A DNA stretch of 64,000 bases from BACL21 sp038141525 (GCA_038141525.1 JAYQIF010000008.1:62001-126000), one strand, 5' to 3'; counted from the first letter of the stretch, positions 34,128-44,797 are shown. Notes: generated by a model not told the origin, from the letters alone. Made by a program: numbers and translations.

Positions 34128-36923
34128 ATGATTAGAGAAGCCATCAGTATTCAAGGTGCGAAGCTCCACAATTTAAAGAACATAAATGTGGATATTCCTC
34201 GTCATAAACTGGTGGTGATCACAGGACTTTCGGGTAGCGGAAAGTCGAGTTTAGCCTTTGACACGCTTTATGCCGAGGGACAAAGGCGTTATGTGGAGAG
34301 TTTATCCTCATACGCACGACAGTTTCTGGGCAGATTAGATAAACCCAAGGTCGATGCAATAAAAGGTATAGCCCCAGCAATTGCTATTGAACAAAAAGTC
34401 AATGCGACCAACCCCCGCTCTACGGTGGGGACTGCTACAGAGGTATACGATTATTTAAAATTGCTTTTTGCCAGAATTGGGACAACATATTCGCCAATTT
34501 CTGGATTAGAGGTAAAACGCGATCAGGTAAGCGATGTGGTCGATGTGATCAAATCAATGCCGCAAGGCACTCGATTGCTGCTGCTCGCTCCTATTATTTT
34601 GGAACCCAAAAGATCATTAGAAGACAAACTCAGTGTTTTAGCACAGCAGGGATATTCGCGGGTACTCTATCAAGACCAGACCTTAAAAATTAATGAGGTG
34701 CCGTCAGAAACTACAGAAGATCTATTTCTGATTGTTGATCGTGTGGTGAAGTCCGAGGAGGAAGATTTTTTTAATCGATTAGCTGATGCGGTTCAAGTGG
34801 CTTTTTATGAGGGTAAAGGAAGTTTATCGCTCAAAGAAGTAGACCAAGGGCAAACCCATGTTTTTAGCAATCGATTTGAGCGCGATGGTATGAATTTTTT
34901 GGAACCCAATATCCATTTATTCAGCTTCAACAATCCTTTTGGTGCTTGTGCTCATTGTGAAGGTTACGGAGATGTTATTGGCATCGATCCTGAACTGGTC
35001 ATTCCAAATACCAGCCTTAGTGTTTATGACAATGCCATCTTCCCTTGGCGAGGAGAGAGTATGAGTTATCACAGAAATCAATTGGTCAATCAGGCCTATG
35101 AATTCGATTTCCCGATTCATAAGCCCATCCATGAACTCACACCAGATCAGTACGATCTCTTGTGGACTGGCAATCGCTATTTTATGGGACTCAACGATTT
35201 TTTTGGCGCACTAGAAGCAAAGAGTTATAAAATCCAAAACCGTGTCATGCTCTCACGTTATCGCGGTAAAACGATTTGTCCTGAGTGTAAAGGAACACGT
35301 CTGCGCCATGAGGCTGGTTATGTAAAAATCGATGGACATAACCTTCAAGACCTGATGAACTTACCATTGGAGGAACTCGCCCCCATCATCGAGCAACTCA
35401 AACTTAGCAAGTATCAACAACAGGTGAGCAAGCGCTTACTCACAGAAATCAACAACCGATTAGCCTTTTTACGAGATGTAGGCCTGGGTTATCTCACATT
35501 AAACCGAAAAAGCAATTCTCTCTCTGGTGGAGAATCGCAGCGCATTAATCTGGCTACCTCTCTAGCGAGTTCCCTTGTGGGATCCATGTATATACTCGAT
35601 GAACCCAGCATCGGACTTCATCCCAAGGATACCGAGCGACTTATCGGAGTACTTCAAAAACTGAGAGATTTAGGCAACACAGTCATTGTGGTTGAACACG
35701 ACGAAGACATCATGCGTGCTGCAGATCACATCATCGATATTGGTCCTGAAGCTGGACGATTTGGTGGCGCAGTTATGGCAGAAGGACCTTTAAATGAAAT
35801 TCTCAAGAAGCCCAGTCTTACCGCGGATTACCTCAGCGGACGACTCACCATAGAAACACCGGTTAATCGACGCACAACCCAGAAAAAAATTATTCTTCAA
35901 GGAGCGCGTCAACACAATTTGAAAAATGTAACAGCCACCATTCCACTTGGTCAAATGACCGCGGTTACAGGCGTTTCAGGTAGTGGTAAGACGACTTTGG
36001 TCAAACGCATTCTCTATCCTGCCCTTCAAAGACAATTGACTGGTTATGGCGATAAACCGGGGGCTTTCGACAAACTAAGTGGAGATTTATCGGCCTTACA
36101 TCATGTAGAATTTGTCGACCAAAATCCCATTGGACGATCAAGTCGGTCTAATCCCGTGACCTACATTAAGGCCTATGATGACATCAGAAAGTTGTTCGCG
36201 GATCAAAAACTAAGTAAGCAACGCGGTTATAAAACCAAACATTACAGCTTTAACGTGGATGGTGGTCGTTGTGATCAATGTAAAGGTGAAGGCCAGGTGA
36301 CCATCGAAATGCAGTTTATGGCCGATGTTCATCTAGAGTGTGAAGCCTGCAAAGGACAGCGATTCAAAAAAGAAGTTCTTGAAATCCGCGTCGATGAGCT
36401 TTCTATTTTTGAGGTATTGCGCATGACTGTAGATGAGGCCATTGAATTTTTTGACGGACGTGGCGACAAAAAAATCGTACAAAAACTCATGCCCTTGCAA
36501 GATGTTGGCTTAGGTTATGTACAATTAGGCCAAAGCTCCTCAACACTTTCCGGTGGAGAGGCACAGCGCATAAAGCTCGCCTCATTTTTGGTCAAAGGAG
36601 TCACCAAGGAAAAGACCTTATTTATTTTTGACGAACCCACCACGGGTTTACATTTTCACGATATCAATAAATTATTGCGATCGTTTTATGCCTTGTTGGA
36701 CAAGGGGCATACGGTCGTGGTCGTTGAACACAATATGGATGTCGTCAAATGTGCCGATCACATTATTGATCTGGGTCCTGAAGGTGGTAAAAAAGGAGGA
36801 AGAATTGTGGCTCAAGGGAGCCCAATGCAAGTCGTTAACACGAAAAAAAGCCTCACTGCTCCTTTTCTCAAAGAACGGTTATCCGCTATGCCATCAACAT
36901 CAACTACTGAGTCGCAGTCATAG
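34128..36923 (+). CDS. uvrA: Excinuclease ABC subunit UvrA
   Basis: The 931-residue damage-recognition ATPase of nucleotide excision repair. Two ABC modules: Walker A GLSGSGKSSL and GVSGSGKTTL, signatures LSGGESQRINLA and LSGGEAQRIKLA, Walker B regions MYILDEPSIGLH and LFIFDEPTTGLH. Zinc-finger cysteines are seen in CPECKGTRL, CDQCKGEGQ and CEACKGQRF. Length is normal. Its last 20 bases overlap the 3' end of the convergent glycosyltransferase gene. Confidence 0.97.
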   Translation: MIREAISIQGAKLHNLKNINVDIPRHKLVVITGLSGSGKSSLAFDTLYAEGQRRYVESLSSYARQFLGRLDKPKVDAIKGIAPAIAIEQKVNATNPRSTVGTATEVYDYLKLLFARIGTTYSPISGLEVKRDQVSDVVDVIKSMPQGTRLLLLAPIILEPKRSLEDKLSVLAQQGYSRVLYQDQTLKINEVPSETTEDLFLIVDRVVKSEEEDFFNRLADAVQVAFYEGKGSLSLKEVDQGQTHVFSNRFERDGMNFLEPNIHLFSFNNPFGACAHCEGYGDVIGIDPELVIPNTSLSVYDNAIFPWRGESMSYHRNQLVNQAYEFDFPIHKPIHELTPDQYDLLWTGNRYFMGLNDFFGALEAKSYKIQNRVMLSRYRGKTICPECKGTRLRHEAGYVKIDGHNLQDLMNLPLEELAPIIEQLKLSKYQQQVSKRLLTEINNRLAFLRDVGLGYLTLNRKSNSLSGGESQRINLATSLASSLVGSMYILDEPSIGLHPKDTERLIGVLQKLRDLGNTVIVVEHDEDIMRAADHIIDIGPEAGRFGGAVMAEGPLNEILKKPSLTADYLSGRLTIETPVNRRTTQKKIILQGARQHNLKNVTATIPLGQMTAVTGVSGSGKTTLVKRILYPALQRQLTGYGDKPGAFDKLSGDLSALHHVEFVDQNPIGRSSRSNPVTYIKAYDDIRKLFADQKLSKQRGYKTKHYSFNVDGGRCDQCKGEGQVTIEMQFMADVHLECEACKGQRFKKEVLEIRVDELSIFEVLRMTVDEAIEFFDGRGDKKIVQKLMPLQDVGLGYVQLGQSSSTLSGGEAQRIKLASFLVKGVTKEKTLFIFDEPTTGLHFHDINKLLRSFYALLDKGHTVVVVEHNMDVVKCADHIIDLGPEGGKKGGRIVAQGSPMQVVNTKKSLTAPFLKERLSAMPSTSTTESQS

Positions 36924-38238
36924 TCTCGATCAACTCAGCCAGTTGTTGGGTTAAATTTTTGCGTTCATACACCTGACATTGCTCACGATCCACAAACACT
37001 TGACCCTCCTTGAAGGCCTTGTAAGTTGAAATCAGATAGCGTTCCACGCCCTGTAGATCACCCTGAACAAAATAGCCCCCAGCCCGAGCATTACGTACGA
37101 TGGGCTCGATAGAACCGCGTGCTGGACCTAAGGCCAAAATGGGTGCAGAAAGCGCCAAATATTCAAACAATTTTGCTGGAATAATGTGCCGAGCATCCTC
37201 CTCATCGCGTTCTGAGAGTAAGAGCAATTGTCCGTTTGCCATGGTCTGTATCGCCTTATCATGACTGCAGTTTGGCACTAAGACGAGTTTATTGCCCAGT
37301 CCCAATTTTTGGATAGATTCAACGACCCCGTTGGCCACATTACCCGTTAAATGAATTTCTAGATCATCCCCAAAGCTATCGAGCTCCTGTCCCTCCTGCT
37401 GATGCAGCAGTCGAGACAGAGCCTGCCATAACACTTCAGGATTTCTTGGCTCCATCAGGGTTCCCACATGGACGATACGGAATTTTCCCTTTGATTTTTC
37501 ATCACTATGGGTGACAGTCCTAAAATCATGAGCATCATAGCCATTGGTAATTACTGAGACTGGCTGAGGCGTTCGGCATTGAAATGATTCGGCCGTAATC
37601 GAGCTGGTGGTTATGATGTGATCAGCTGCTTCCAAAACCCCTTGTTCTAGTTTTAAGTGGCGGCGCTGCGCCCATCCCATAAGATTCAAGGCCTTGTGAT
37701 AGTAAATTTCGGTCCATGGATCACGAAAATCCGCCATCCATTTTATGCCACGTGATTGCTGGATTTTTTGACCAATGAGATGGACGCTATGCGGGGGGCC
37801 GGTCGTGATGATCAAATCGATCTCTGAGTTTTGTTCAAGAAAATGTTCGCAATATTTTACTGCGGGACGAATCCATAATTTCCTGGTGTCGGGGATAAAA
37901 AAATGCCCGCGAATCGACATTAGAAGTCGTTCTAATAAGCCAGGGTTTTGCGTATTGACCATGCCCCTACTGATTGACTTCGACTGCTGAGGCAACAGTC
38001 GAGATAAAATCCTTGCCGGCTCAAATATAGGCACCTCATGCACATTGATATGCTGTGGTAATTCTTTGCTCAATATTGGATCGTAAACAGGGTAATTTGG
38101 ATTTTTTGGACAAACAATAGTCGGAATGACCCCAAATTCTTCAAGATACTTAGCAAATTTCACCCACCGCTGTACCCCTGGTCCACCTGCGGGCGGCCAG
38201 TAATAGGTTAAGATCAGTACTTTGATCGCCTTGGGCAT
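36904..38238 (-). CDS. Glycosyltransferase family 4 protein
   Basis: A 444-residue GT-B-fold glycosyltransferase. N-terminal VLILTYYWPPAGGPGVQRWVKFAKYL is the GT4 glycine-rich opening; the donor side shows RIVHVGTLMEPRNPEVL, LTGNVANGVVE and the E-x7-E type segment IIPAKLFEYLALSAPILALGPARGSIEPI. It probably adds a sugar to a lipid-linked or surface glycan. It starts 3 bases after the YfhO gene ends, so YfhO and this protein likely act in one glycosylation route. Confidence 0.88.
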   Translation of the reverse strand: MPKAIKVLILTYYWPPAGGPGVQRWVKFAKYLEEFGVIPTIVCPKNPNYPVYDPILSKELPQHINVHEVPIFEPARILSRLLPQQSKSISRGMVNTQNPGLLERLLMSIRGHFFIPDTRKLWIRPAVKYCEHFLEQNSEIDLIITTGPPHSVHLIGQKIQQSRGIKWMADFRDPWTEIYYHKALNLMGWAQRRHLKLEQGVLEAADHIITTSSITAESFQCRTPQPVSVITNGYDAHDFRTVTHSDEKSKGKFRIVHVGTLMEPRNPEVLWQALSRLLHQQEGQELDSFGDDLEIHLTGNVANGVVESIQKLGLGNKLVLVPNCSHDKAIQTMANGQLLLLSERDEEDARHIIPAKLFEYLALSAPILALGPARGSIEPIVRNARAGGYFVQGDLQGVERYLISTYKAFKEGQVFVDREQCQVYERKNLTQQLAELIETMTATQ

Positions 38239-38241
38239 ATG

Positions 38242-40743
38242 CTATTGTCTGACTAATGGGTGCTTTCTGTATTGAATCAATAACATGATCAGCACAACTA
38301 AAACTAATAGTGCAGTACTTGATAAAGTAATCAACTCTCCGGTACGCACTACTTCGGGAATAAATTCAAAAATTATTTCATGATCCCCAGCAGGAATGAT
38401 CAATGATCGCAACACATAATTTGCGCGAAATACATCTGCCTGTTGGCCATCTATTGTCACTTGCCATCCATAAGGATAATACGCCTCAGAAAAGACGGCT
38501 ATTCGCTCTTGCGTTGTATTTGAGCGATAGACCAGTCGATCCGGTCGATGAGCAATCAATTGTATTTTATCGGTGTTTGTTGCGTCGATGGAATCTTTGT
38601 CATGATTTATCGGGCGCGGCCAATCCGGGAACTGATCAAATTGGTCTGTATACACCAATGCTGTGTTGGCTAAATCATAGCGACCAAGACCTAGAAGCTC
38701 CTCATTGACGGAATTTACTGCCACGATAGAATCCACCAACCAAACAGGCCCGAAGCGATCCGTATTGATTTGTGCACGAGGCATCGATGTTTCAGGATCT
38801 CGGTCAATGATATATTTTACGTTAAACATATCGAGGATCTGGTCAGGGCGTTCTACCAGATAAAAATCATATAGATCTTGTATTCTCCTGGGCTTCGCAG
38901 CATGATAACCCCTAATTGACGGTGAAAAAAATTAGCTCTAGCCGAGTTAAACGGTGCTGAGGATTGATCGTATACACGAAAATAAGAGGTGTCTTGTTTT
39001 ATGCTTAAATCTACATCAGTGGCTTGAAACGGGCGTTCTACTAATCTCTTTTGAACGAAATCGCTTTCGTTAACATAACGCCAATCTACAGAGATAAGAT
39101 CGAATAAAGTCAAGGCAATTAGCGATAAAATCACGGTATTTTGATTGATTTTTTCCTTAAGAAATGCCCATAGGACGCCAAAACAAGCCAATGCTAAAAT
39201 AAGCGCCCGAAGCGTATCAAAGCGCATTAGTGTGGCGCGATCCTCTCTTATTGCACGCACAAAGTCCAAACCGAGTTGGTCCATAAAATACGCATCGTAT
39301 GGGCCCGAAAAATCCAGCAGCCCATAAGAGGCCCCGAAAAGCAATAACAGAATACTGCAAGTAGTGATACCCCCCCGAATAAATTTTTTCTGCACTGCGG
39401 CGCGGTCGCTTTGACCTTGTCTGATGAATGCTACGCCACCAAAAACAGCCATTACCGGGGCTAAAAATTCGATCAATACCTGTATTGAAGAAACTGCTCT
39501 GAACTTATCGTACAAGGGTACGTATTCAATAAATATATTGGTGAGCCAAGGAAAATTTCTTCCCCACGACAAGAGTAAGGCTAATACGAACACCGATAGT
39601 ATCCAATAAAGCATCGGGCCACTGATCAGAAAAAGAGATAAGATCACAAGAGTCATGACCACCCCGCCGATATAAGCAGGAGCCGCTACAATTGGCTGAT
39701 CGCCCCAATACATCGGTATTTGACGTGCAATATCTTGGGCCTCTTTCGAACTGGCACCCATAGTACGCAGGGTGGATTCCATCTTCGAGCCATCGGGTAA
39801 AGCTTCTTGACTTGCGCCCCCCATGAAACGAGGAATCCAGAGGTTAAAACTCTCAAGCGCCGCATAACTATACTCGGTGATGTAATCGTAATCCAAGCCT
39901 TCTTGCTGTGTGGCGGGTTTACCATCGGGGTTAATAGTGACTGCAGCAGGGCCTCTTGTCGACTCCTGAGCGTATTCGCGCGTGGATAAAATGGTTGTCG
40001 CATTGAGTCCCAAAGCCAGAAGCGCTGAGGCCATCAAAATTGCAGTGGCTTGAGTAAATCTCTTGATTTGCGTTTGTTTTACCGCATTAATGCCCATAAT
40101 GACCCACAGGAGTAAACATGGCCATCAGAAGGTAATAAGTCATTTGATAGTGATTGGCCATGAGTTGCAGTCCGATGGCTACAGCGCTAAAAACAAAGCC
40201 ACTTTTAAAACGTCCCTTTAAGGTCCAAAGAAATGCCGTCACGACCCAAGGAAAATAAGCGATGGCGTGTGCCTTGGCATTGTGCCCTACTCCGAGTATG
40301 ATTATGAGATAAGTAGAAAAACCAAAGCTCAATGCCCCAAAAACCGCCCATAAACGGGGCACTTTTAAAGAAATCAACAAAAAGTAAAGTCCAATAAAAT
40401 ACAAGAACAAATAATCTGCTGGCCGCGGCAAAAATCGCAAAGCACGATCGATGTATTTCAGTCCGTAGTAGGCGTATTGTGCCCCCAATTGATAAGTAGG
40501 CATACCACCAAATGCAGAGTTATTCCAATAGGATTCCTCACCGGTCTGCTGACGGTATTCTATTGTTTCACGAGCCATACCCTGATACTGCGCAATATCA
40601 CTTTGAAAAAGAGCGCGCCCGCCGAGTACTGGGTAAAAATAAGCCAGTGCAACCAGAACAAATAAAACAAGAACTGGGAGATGGTTTTTAAACCAAGACA
40701 AAACCTTATTTGCAGAAAGGGACATCAGATTAGATCGACTCAT
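38242..40743 (-). CDS. YfhO family membrane glycosyltransferase-like protein, two frameshifts
   Basis: Three frames on one strand reconstruct a polytopic protein of 833 residues of the YfhO family (GT-C-like; related proteins transfer sugars from lipid carriers to teichoic acids or glycans). The N-terminus shows VLVALAYFYPVLGGRALFQSDIAQYQG, which is family-typical. Break 1 is near an AAA run at 40114-40116 (one base too many); break 2 is a C4 run at 38909-38912 (one too few), after which GYHAAKPRRIQDLYDFYLVE reads correctly. Many hydrophobic segments occupy residues 20-520. It lies between DUF4834 and GT4 genes. Confidence 0.85.
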
Positions 40744-40793
40744 GTGGCGTGTTGTATTTTTTCGAATTTAAGAAAAAGAACGCAGTATCAGGG

Positions 40794-41071
40794 TCAATCC
40801 TCAACTTCCTCGAAATCGATGTATTCCCCGACAATTTTTTTGGACTTTGGATTTTCCTTTTTATGGGTCTTGAACTCCGAGTCCTGAGTGGTATGAGCAT
40901 CAAAACGAATTACCTGATTGCTGGCCGAAAGATGGGTTGGAACGAGCGGCTCGTTTGAAGTAATTTTTTCATCATCCATGGCAAAACACGAGGGAATAAC
41001 CAGCGCATCAATAACTTGAAGGCATAATACACCCATAAAATAATCAATAAAGTTTTGAGGAATTCAAACAT
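40794..41071 (-). CDS. DUF4834 family small membrane protein, frame disrupted
   Basis: From the ATG at 41071 the frame reads MFEFLKTLLIILWVYYAFKL and LMRWLFPRVLPWMMKKL, the usual DUF4834 membrane helix and basic segment. A second frame ends with KSKKIVGEYIDFEEVED, the family's C-terminal signature. The frames must be joined by one added base (the T6 run at 40964-40969 is the simplest site) or two removed bases further on. About 91-92 residues result. Function unknown. It precedes the YfhO and GT4 genes on the same strand. Confidence 0.75.
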
Positions 41072-41087
41072 GAATAAAAGTGAATGA

Positions 41088-41095
41088 CAAAAGTA
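41088..41095 (-). promoter_or_regulatory. -7 box of the DUF4834 gene
   Basis: TACTTTTG on the minus strand matches TAnnTTTG, 16 bases before the ATG at 41071, supporting that start. Confidence 0.5.
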
Positions 41096-41150
41096 GGAAT
41101 TACCGCGTTAAAGTAGGGTTTAAGACTATTAAATAAATGATAAAATCCGC

Positions 41151-41158
41151 TATCTTTG
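41151..41158 (+). promoter_or_regulatory. -7 box before the outer-membrane protein gene
   Basis: TATCTTTG is an exact TAnnTTTG match. ATG codons stand 6, 9 and 15 bases after it, so the leader is absent or at most about ten bases long. Confidence 0.55.
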
Positions 41159-41173
41159 AGTCAAATGATGACC

Positions 41174-42193
41174 ATGAAAAATCTTATCACACTGTCGGTT
41201 TTATTGATGCAAAGCCTTGTGTTCGGACAATACACCGATATGCTCAATTCAAATCGTCCGGGAGGCTCTCAAGGAGCATTTTCGGTAGGCACTGGTGTGT
41301 TACAATTTGAATCAGGGATGAGTTTTGGCAACGAAAAACACAGTTTACGGTATACTGATACGGATATTCTTCATTGGGACTACACCATTCGTTACGGGTT
41401 TTGGAAAGAAGCCCTAGAAATTAGTCTTATGGGTGATTTTAGACGCAACGCGATAACATACACCCAAGGAGCAAGGCCTCCAGAGACTTTAGCCAATTTC
41501 AAAAACAACACTATTGGTGCAAAATACCTGGTTTATGACCCATACATAAAACAAGAACAAGACGGACCTAATCTTTATAGCTGGCGTCAAAATAATCGTT
41601 TCCAATGGCGCGATTTTATTCCGGCTGTAGCGATTTATGCCGGTGCTAATTTCGATTTCGACAACAATCCTCTACTGCCTTATAACGAGGCGACCATCAG
41701 TCCTAGGCTTATGATCGCCACGCAAAATAATTGGATTGGCGGTTTTGTCTTTGTCACTAATGTATACGCAGACCGCTTCACAACAGATTTCCCCACCTAT
41801 GGATACACCTTAACCCTGACTCATGCCACCCATGAGTATTTTTCTATTTTCATAGAAAATCAAGGGTTTAAAAGTGATTTTTATGCAGATCAAATTTTTA
41901 GAGGAGGTATTGCCGTTTTGATCAATGATGACTTTCATTTAGACGCAGCGGCGAGCATCAATGCCAAAGACACGCCGAGTCTTTTTTATACAAGATTGGG
42001 GCTATCTTACCGCATAGACCGCCACAAAAGGGATGAATATCTCGAAGAAAAGGGTTCAGATGCGCGTAAGGCACAAAGGGATGAAGAAAAACAAATCAAA
42101 AGGGCCAAGAAGCAACAAAAAAAGCAAAGGCGCAAAATGAAAAAACAAAAGAAAAAGAGTGTGATTCTCGATGACTCTTTAGACCTGTTGTGA
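41174..42193 (+). CDS. Outer-membrane beta-barrel protein (transporter-like)
   Basis: About 339 residues with a signal peptide (MKNLITLSVLLMQSLVFGQ) and an alternating beta pattern through residue 275 that resembles MetA/transporter-type outer-membrane proteins: SVGTGVLQFESGMSFG, AAGANFDF-like AIYAGANFDFDNN, GLSYRID. The last 50 residues are highly basic (Lys/Arg/Gln repeats) and end acidic, unusual for a barrel and presumably periplasmic. Starts at 41165 or 41168 are possible. Substrate unknown. The next gene begins 13 bases later. Confidence 0.72.
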   Translation: MKNLITLSVLLMQSLVFGQYTDMLNSNRPGGSQGAFSVGTGVLQFESGMSFGNEKHSLRYTDTDILHWDYTIRYGFWKEALEISLMGDFRRNAITYTQGARPPETLANFKNNTIGAKYLVYDPYIKQEQDGPNLYSWRQNNRFQWRDFIPAVAIYAGANFDFDNNPLLPYNEATISPRLMIATQNNWIGGFVFVTNVYADRFTTDFPTYGYTLTLTHATHEYFSIFIENQGFKSDFYADQIFRGGIAVLINDDFHLDAAASINAKDTPSLFYTRLGLSYRIDRHKRDEYLEEKGSDARKAQRDEEKQIKRAKKQQKKQRRKMKKQKKKSVILDDSLDLL

Positions 42194-42206
42194 AGATAAA
42201 TGAGCA

Positions 42207-43325
42207 ATGATAGAGATTAAACCGGTAAATAATAAAAAGGAGTTAAAGAAGTTCGTTCTCTTTCCATTTGAGCTGTACCACAACCATCCTTATTGGGTAC
42301 CTCCGATTATCGCTGAAGAAATGGAGACCTTGGATAAAGAGCGAAATCCGGTCTTTAAAAATGCCGAGGCACATTATTTCTTAGCCTATAAAAACGGAAC
42401 GATTGCTGGTAGGATTGCCGTAATCATTAATCATATTGAGGTCCAACAGCAAAAGAAATCAAAATTGCGTTTTGGTTGGTTCGATGTAATTGATGACGTG
42501 GAAGTCACCAAAAAGTTGTTAGAGGAAGCTGCCAAAATCGGCAAAGCCAATAATTTGAGCTATATCGAAGGGCCCTGTGGATTCACCAACATGGAAAAAG
42601 CCGGAGTGCTCACTATGGGTTTTGAAGAGCGAAGCACGATGATCACATGGTATCATCACCCCTATTATGCCCAACATTTTGAAGCTTTAGGATTCAAAAA
42701 ACAAGCAACCTGGGTAGAATTCAAAATGGATATTTTGCCAAAAGCCACAGATAAAGTGGTGAAGTTTTCCAAACTCATTAAAGAGCGTTATGAATTTTCG
42801 GTGCTCAAATTCAAAAGTAAACAAGAGATTTTACCCTATGTTGACCGCATGTTTGAATTACTAAATCAAACTTACAGCAGTCTTCAAACTTTTGTCCCTA
42901 TTCAACCCTATCAAGTAGCCCACTATAAAGAAAAGTATTTCAAATTTATACAACCCGAGTACATCACTTGTGTACAAGATAAAAATAAGGAACTCGTCGC
43001 TTTTGCTATTGTCATGCCTTCCTTTAGTAAAGCACTTCAAAAAGCAAAAGGGCGAATATTTCCGTTTGGCTGGTTTCATATCATGAAGGCGCAATACATC
43101 AATGATCGTGCTGCGTTTTACCTTATTGGTATTCACCCAGAATATCAGGGTAAAGGAGTCACTGCGATTATTTTTGAAGAAATACAGAATCTATTCAATA
43201 GAAAGGGCATTGTGTTTGGAGAAACGAATCCAGAACTTAAAGAAAACACAGCAGTTCAGCGCCTTTGGAAAGACTTCAATCCCGTGCAACACAAAGAGCG
43301 CAGCACTTACAGTAAAGATTTGTAA
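42207..43325 (+). CDS. GNAT-fold N-acetyltransferase-like protein
   Basis: A 372-residue protein with two GNAT-like halves: FPFELYHNHPYWVPPIIAEE at the N-terminus, AGRIAVIINH, and a second acetyl-CoA-type site near residue 310 (FYLIGIHPEYQGKGVTAIIFEE, containing the Q/RxxGxG pattern as QGKGV). GCGFTN-like GPCGFTNMEKAGVLTMGF is typical of this large flavobacterial group. The acceptor is unknown. It probably shares a transcript with the outer-membrane protein gene. Confidence 0.82.
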   Translation: MIEIKPVNNKKELKKFVLFPFELYHNHPYWVPPIIAEEMETLDKERNPVFKNAEAHYFLAYKNGTIAGRIAVIINHIEVQQQKKSKLRFGWFDVIDDVEVTKKLLEEAAKIGKANNLSYIEGPCGFTNMEKAGVLTMGFEERSTMITWYHHPYYAQHFEALGFKKQATWVEFKMDILPKATDKVVKFSKLIKERYEFSVLKFKSKQEILPYVDRMFELLNQTYSSLQTFVPIQPYQVAHYKEKYFKFIQPEYITCVQDKNKELVAFAIVMPSFSKALQKAKGRIFPFGWFHIMKAQYINDRAAFYLIGIHPEYQGKGVTAIIFEEIQNLFNRKGIVFGETNPELKENTAVQRLWKDFNPVQHKERSTYSKDL

Positions 43326-43373
43326 GTTGAATGAACGCTCACCTAAAAGCGCAAATCACAGTTTTTTGACGAA

Positions 43374-44633
43374 TTATTGACCTACTGATTGCATCACTGC
43401 CTCCGAGAGCCTCTTGTAGGTGCCATTCTCAAGGCGTGAACGAATGCTCGAGAACGCATCTAGAGTCTCGCTGACATCCTCAAGTGTATGTGTGGCTGTT
43501 GGGATCAAACGCAACAAAATAAGTCCTTTAGGAATTACTGGATACACAACAATCGAACAAAATATACCATAATTTTCTCTAAGGTCCTTAACCAGTGCCA
43601 TAGCCTCTGGAATACTTCCTTTTAGGTATACAGGTGTGACACAACTTTGGGTCGTACCAATGTCAAAACCACGTTCTTTGAGGCCGTTCTGAAGGGCATT
43701 GACATTTTGCCACAGCTTTTCGCGCAATTCGGGCATGGTACGGATCATGTCAAGACGCTTTAACGCCCCCTCCACAAGTTGCATCTGAAGAGATTTCGCG
43801 AACATTTGAGAGCGCAAATTGTATTTCAGGTAATTGATAATTTCTTGATCAGCAGCAATAAAAGCCCCTGTACTGGCCATTGATTTGGCAAAGGTGGCGA
43901 AATAAACATCTATTTCATCTTGCACGCCTTGCTCCTCACCTGCTCCAGCACCGGTCTTACCCAAAGTTCCAAATCCATGAGCATCGTCCACCAGGAAACG
44001 GAAATTATATTTTTTCTTCAGCGCAACGATTTCTTTGAGTCGTCCTTGCTCTCCACGCATGCCAAATACACCTTCGGAAATCAATAAAATACCCCCACCG
44101 GTCTTTTGAGCCACGCGCTCAGCACGCATGAGGTTTTTCTCGATGCTTTCCAAGTCGTTGTGCTTGTAGGTAAAACGCTGCCCTAAATGAAGTCTCACAC
44201 CATCGATAATGCAGGCATGCGCATCGACGTCATATACAATTACATCATCCTTGGAGACCAACGCATCAATAGTCGACATAATTCCTTGATACCCAAAATT
44301 GAGCAAATAAGCCGCTTCTTTACTGACAAATGCCGCAAGCTCTTGTTGCAATTGTTCGTGCAAGTGGGTGTGACCACTCATCATTCGGGCACCCATTGGA
44401 TATGCAGAACCATACTTGGCTGCGGCTGCGGCGTCTGTTTCACGCACTTCGGGAAGATTTGCTAAACCTAGGTAATCATTCACACTCCAAGTGATGACTT
44501 CCTTGCCTTGAAAAGACATCCTATTGGAAATCTCGCCTTCTAATTTAGGAAATACGAAATAACCCTCTGCTTGTTCGGCCCACTTGCCTAATGGCCCTTT
44601 GTCTTTGTATATTTTGTCGAATAAATCTCTCAT
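43374..44633 (-). CDS. Alpha-oxoamine synthase (serine/cysteate C-acyltransferase type)
   Basis: A 419-residue PLP enzyme of the KBL/SPT/BioF family, which condenses an amino acid with an acyl thioester. Seen: WSVNDYLGLANLPEV, HTHLHEQLQQELAAF, the Asp/His pair in LVDDAHGFGTLG and the PLP Lys in TFAKSMASTGAF. No biotin genes are nearby. A cysteine-synthase-like gene lies upstream on the same strand, which suggests 3-ketocapnine synthesis from cysteate for sulfonolipids; serine palmitoyltransferase is the alternative. A clear AAGGAG precedes the ATG. Confidence 0.85.
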   Translation of the reverse strand: MRDLFDKIYKDKGPLGKWAEQAEGYFVFPKLEGEISNRMSFQGKEVITWSVNDYLGLANLPEVRETDAAAAAKYGSAYPMGARMMSGHTHLHEQLQQELAAFVSKEAAYLLNFGYQGIMSTIDALVSKDDVIVYDVDAHACIIDGVRLHLGQRFTYKHNDLESIEKNLMRAERVAQKTGGGILLISEGVFGMRGEQGRLKEIVALKKKYNFRFLVDDAHGFGTLGKTGAGAGEEQGVQDEIDVYFATFAKSMASTGAFIAADQEIINYLKYNLRSQMFAKSLQMQLVEGALKRLDMIRTMPELREKLWQNVNALQNGLKERGFDIGTTQSCVTPVYLKGSIPEAMALVKDLRENYGIFCSIVVYPVIPKGLILLRLIPTATHTLEDVSETLDAFSSIRSRLENGTYKRLSEAVMQSVGQ

Positions 44634-44664
44634 CAGAACTCCTTTTTATATCGTATACAAGCGA

Positions 44665-44672
44665 CAAAAGTA
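44665..44672 (-). promoter_or_regulatory. -7 box of the alpha-oxoamine synthase gene
   Basis: TACTTTTG on the minus strand matches TAnnTTTG, 31 bases before the ATG. The gene thus has its own promoter besides any readthrough from the synthase gene upstream. Confidence 0.45.
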
Positions 44673-44797
44673 CGTAAATTAGAAAGGAAAACAGACAAAT
44701 CCTGTTAAAGAAATGAACAAATTAAAATCGAGAAATTACCGATTAACCATTGTCTTTTAAGACCGAGCTGCAGGTACTCCCCCGTGAGGGTGTCGGA

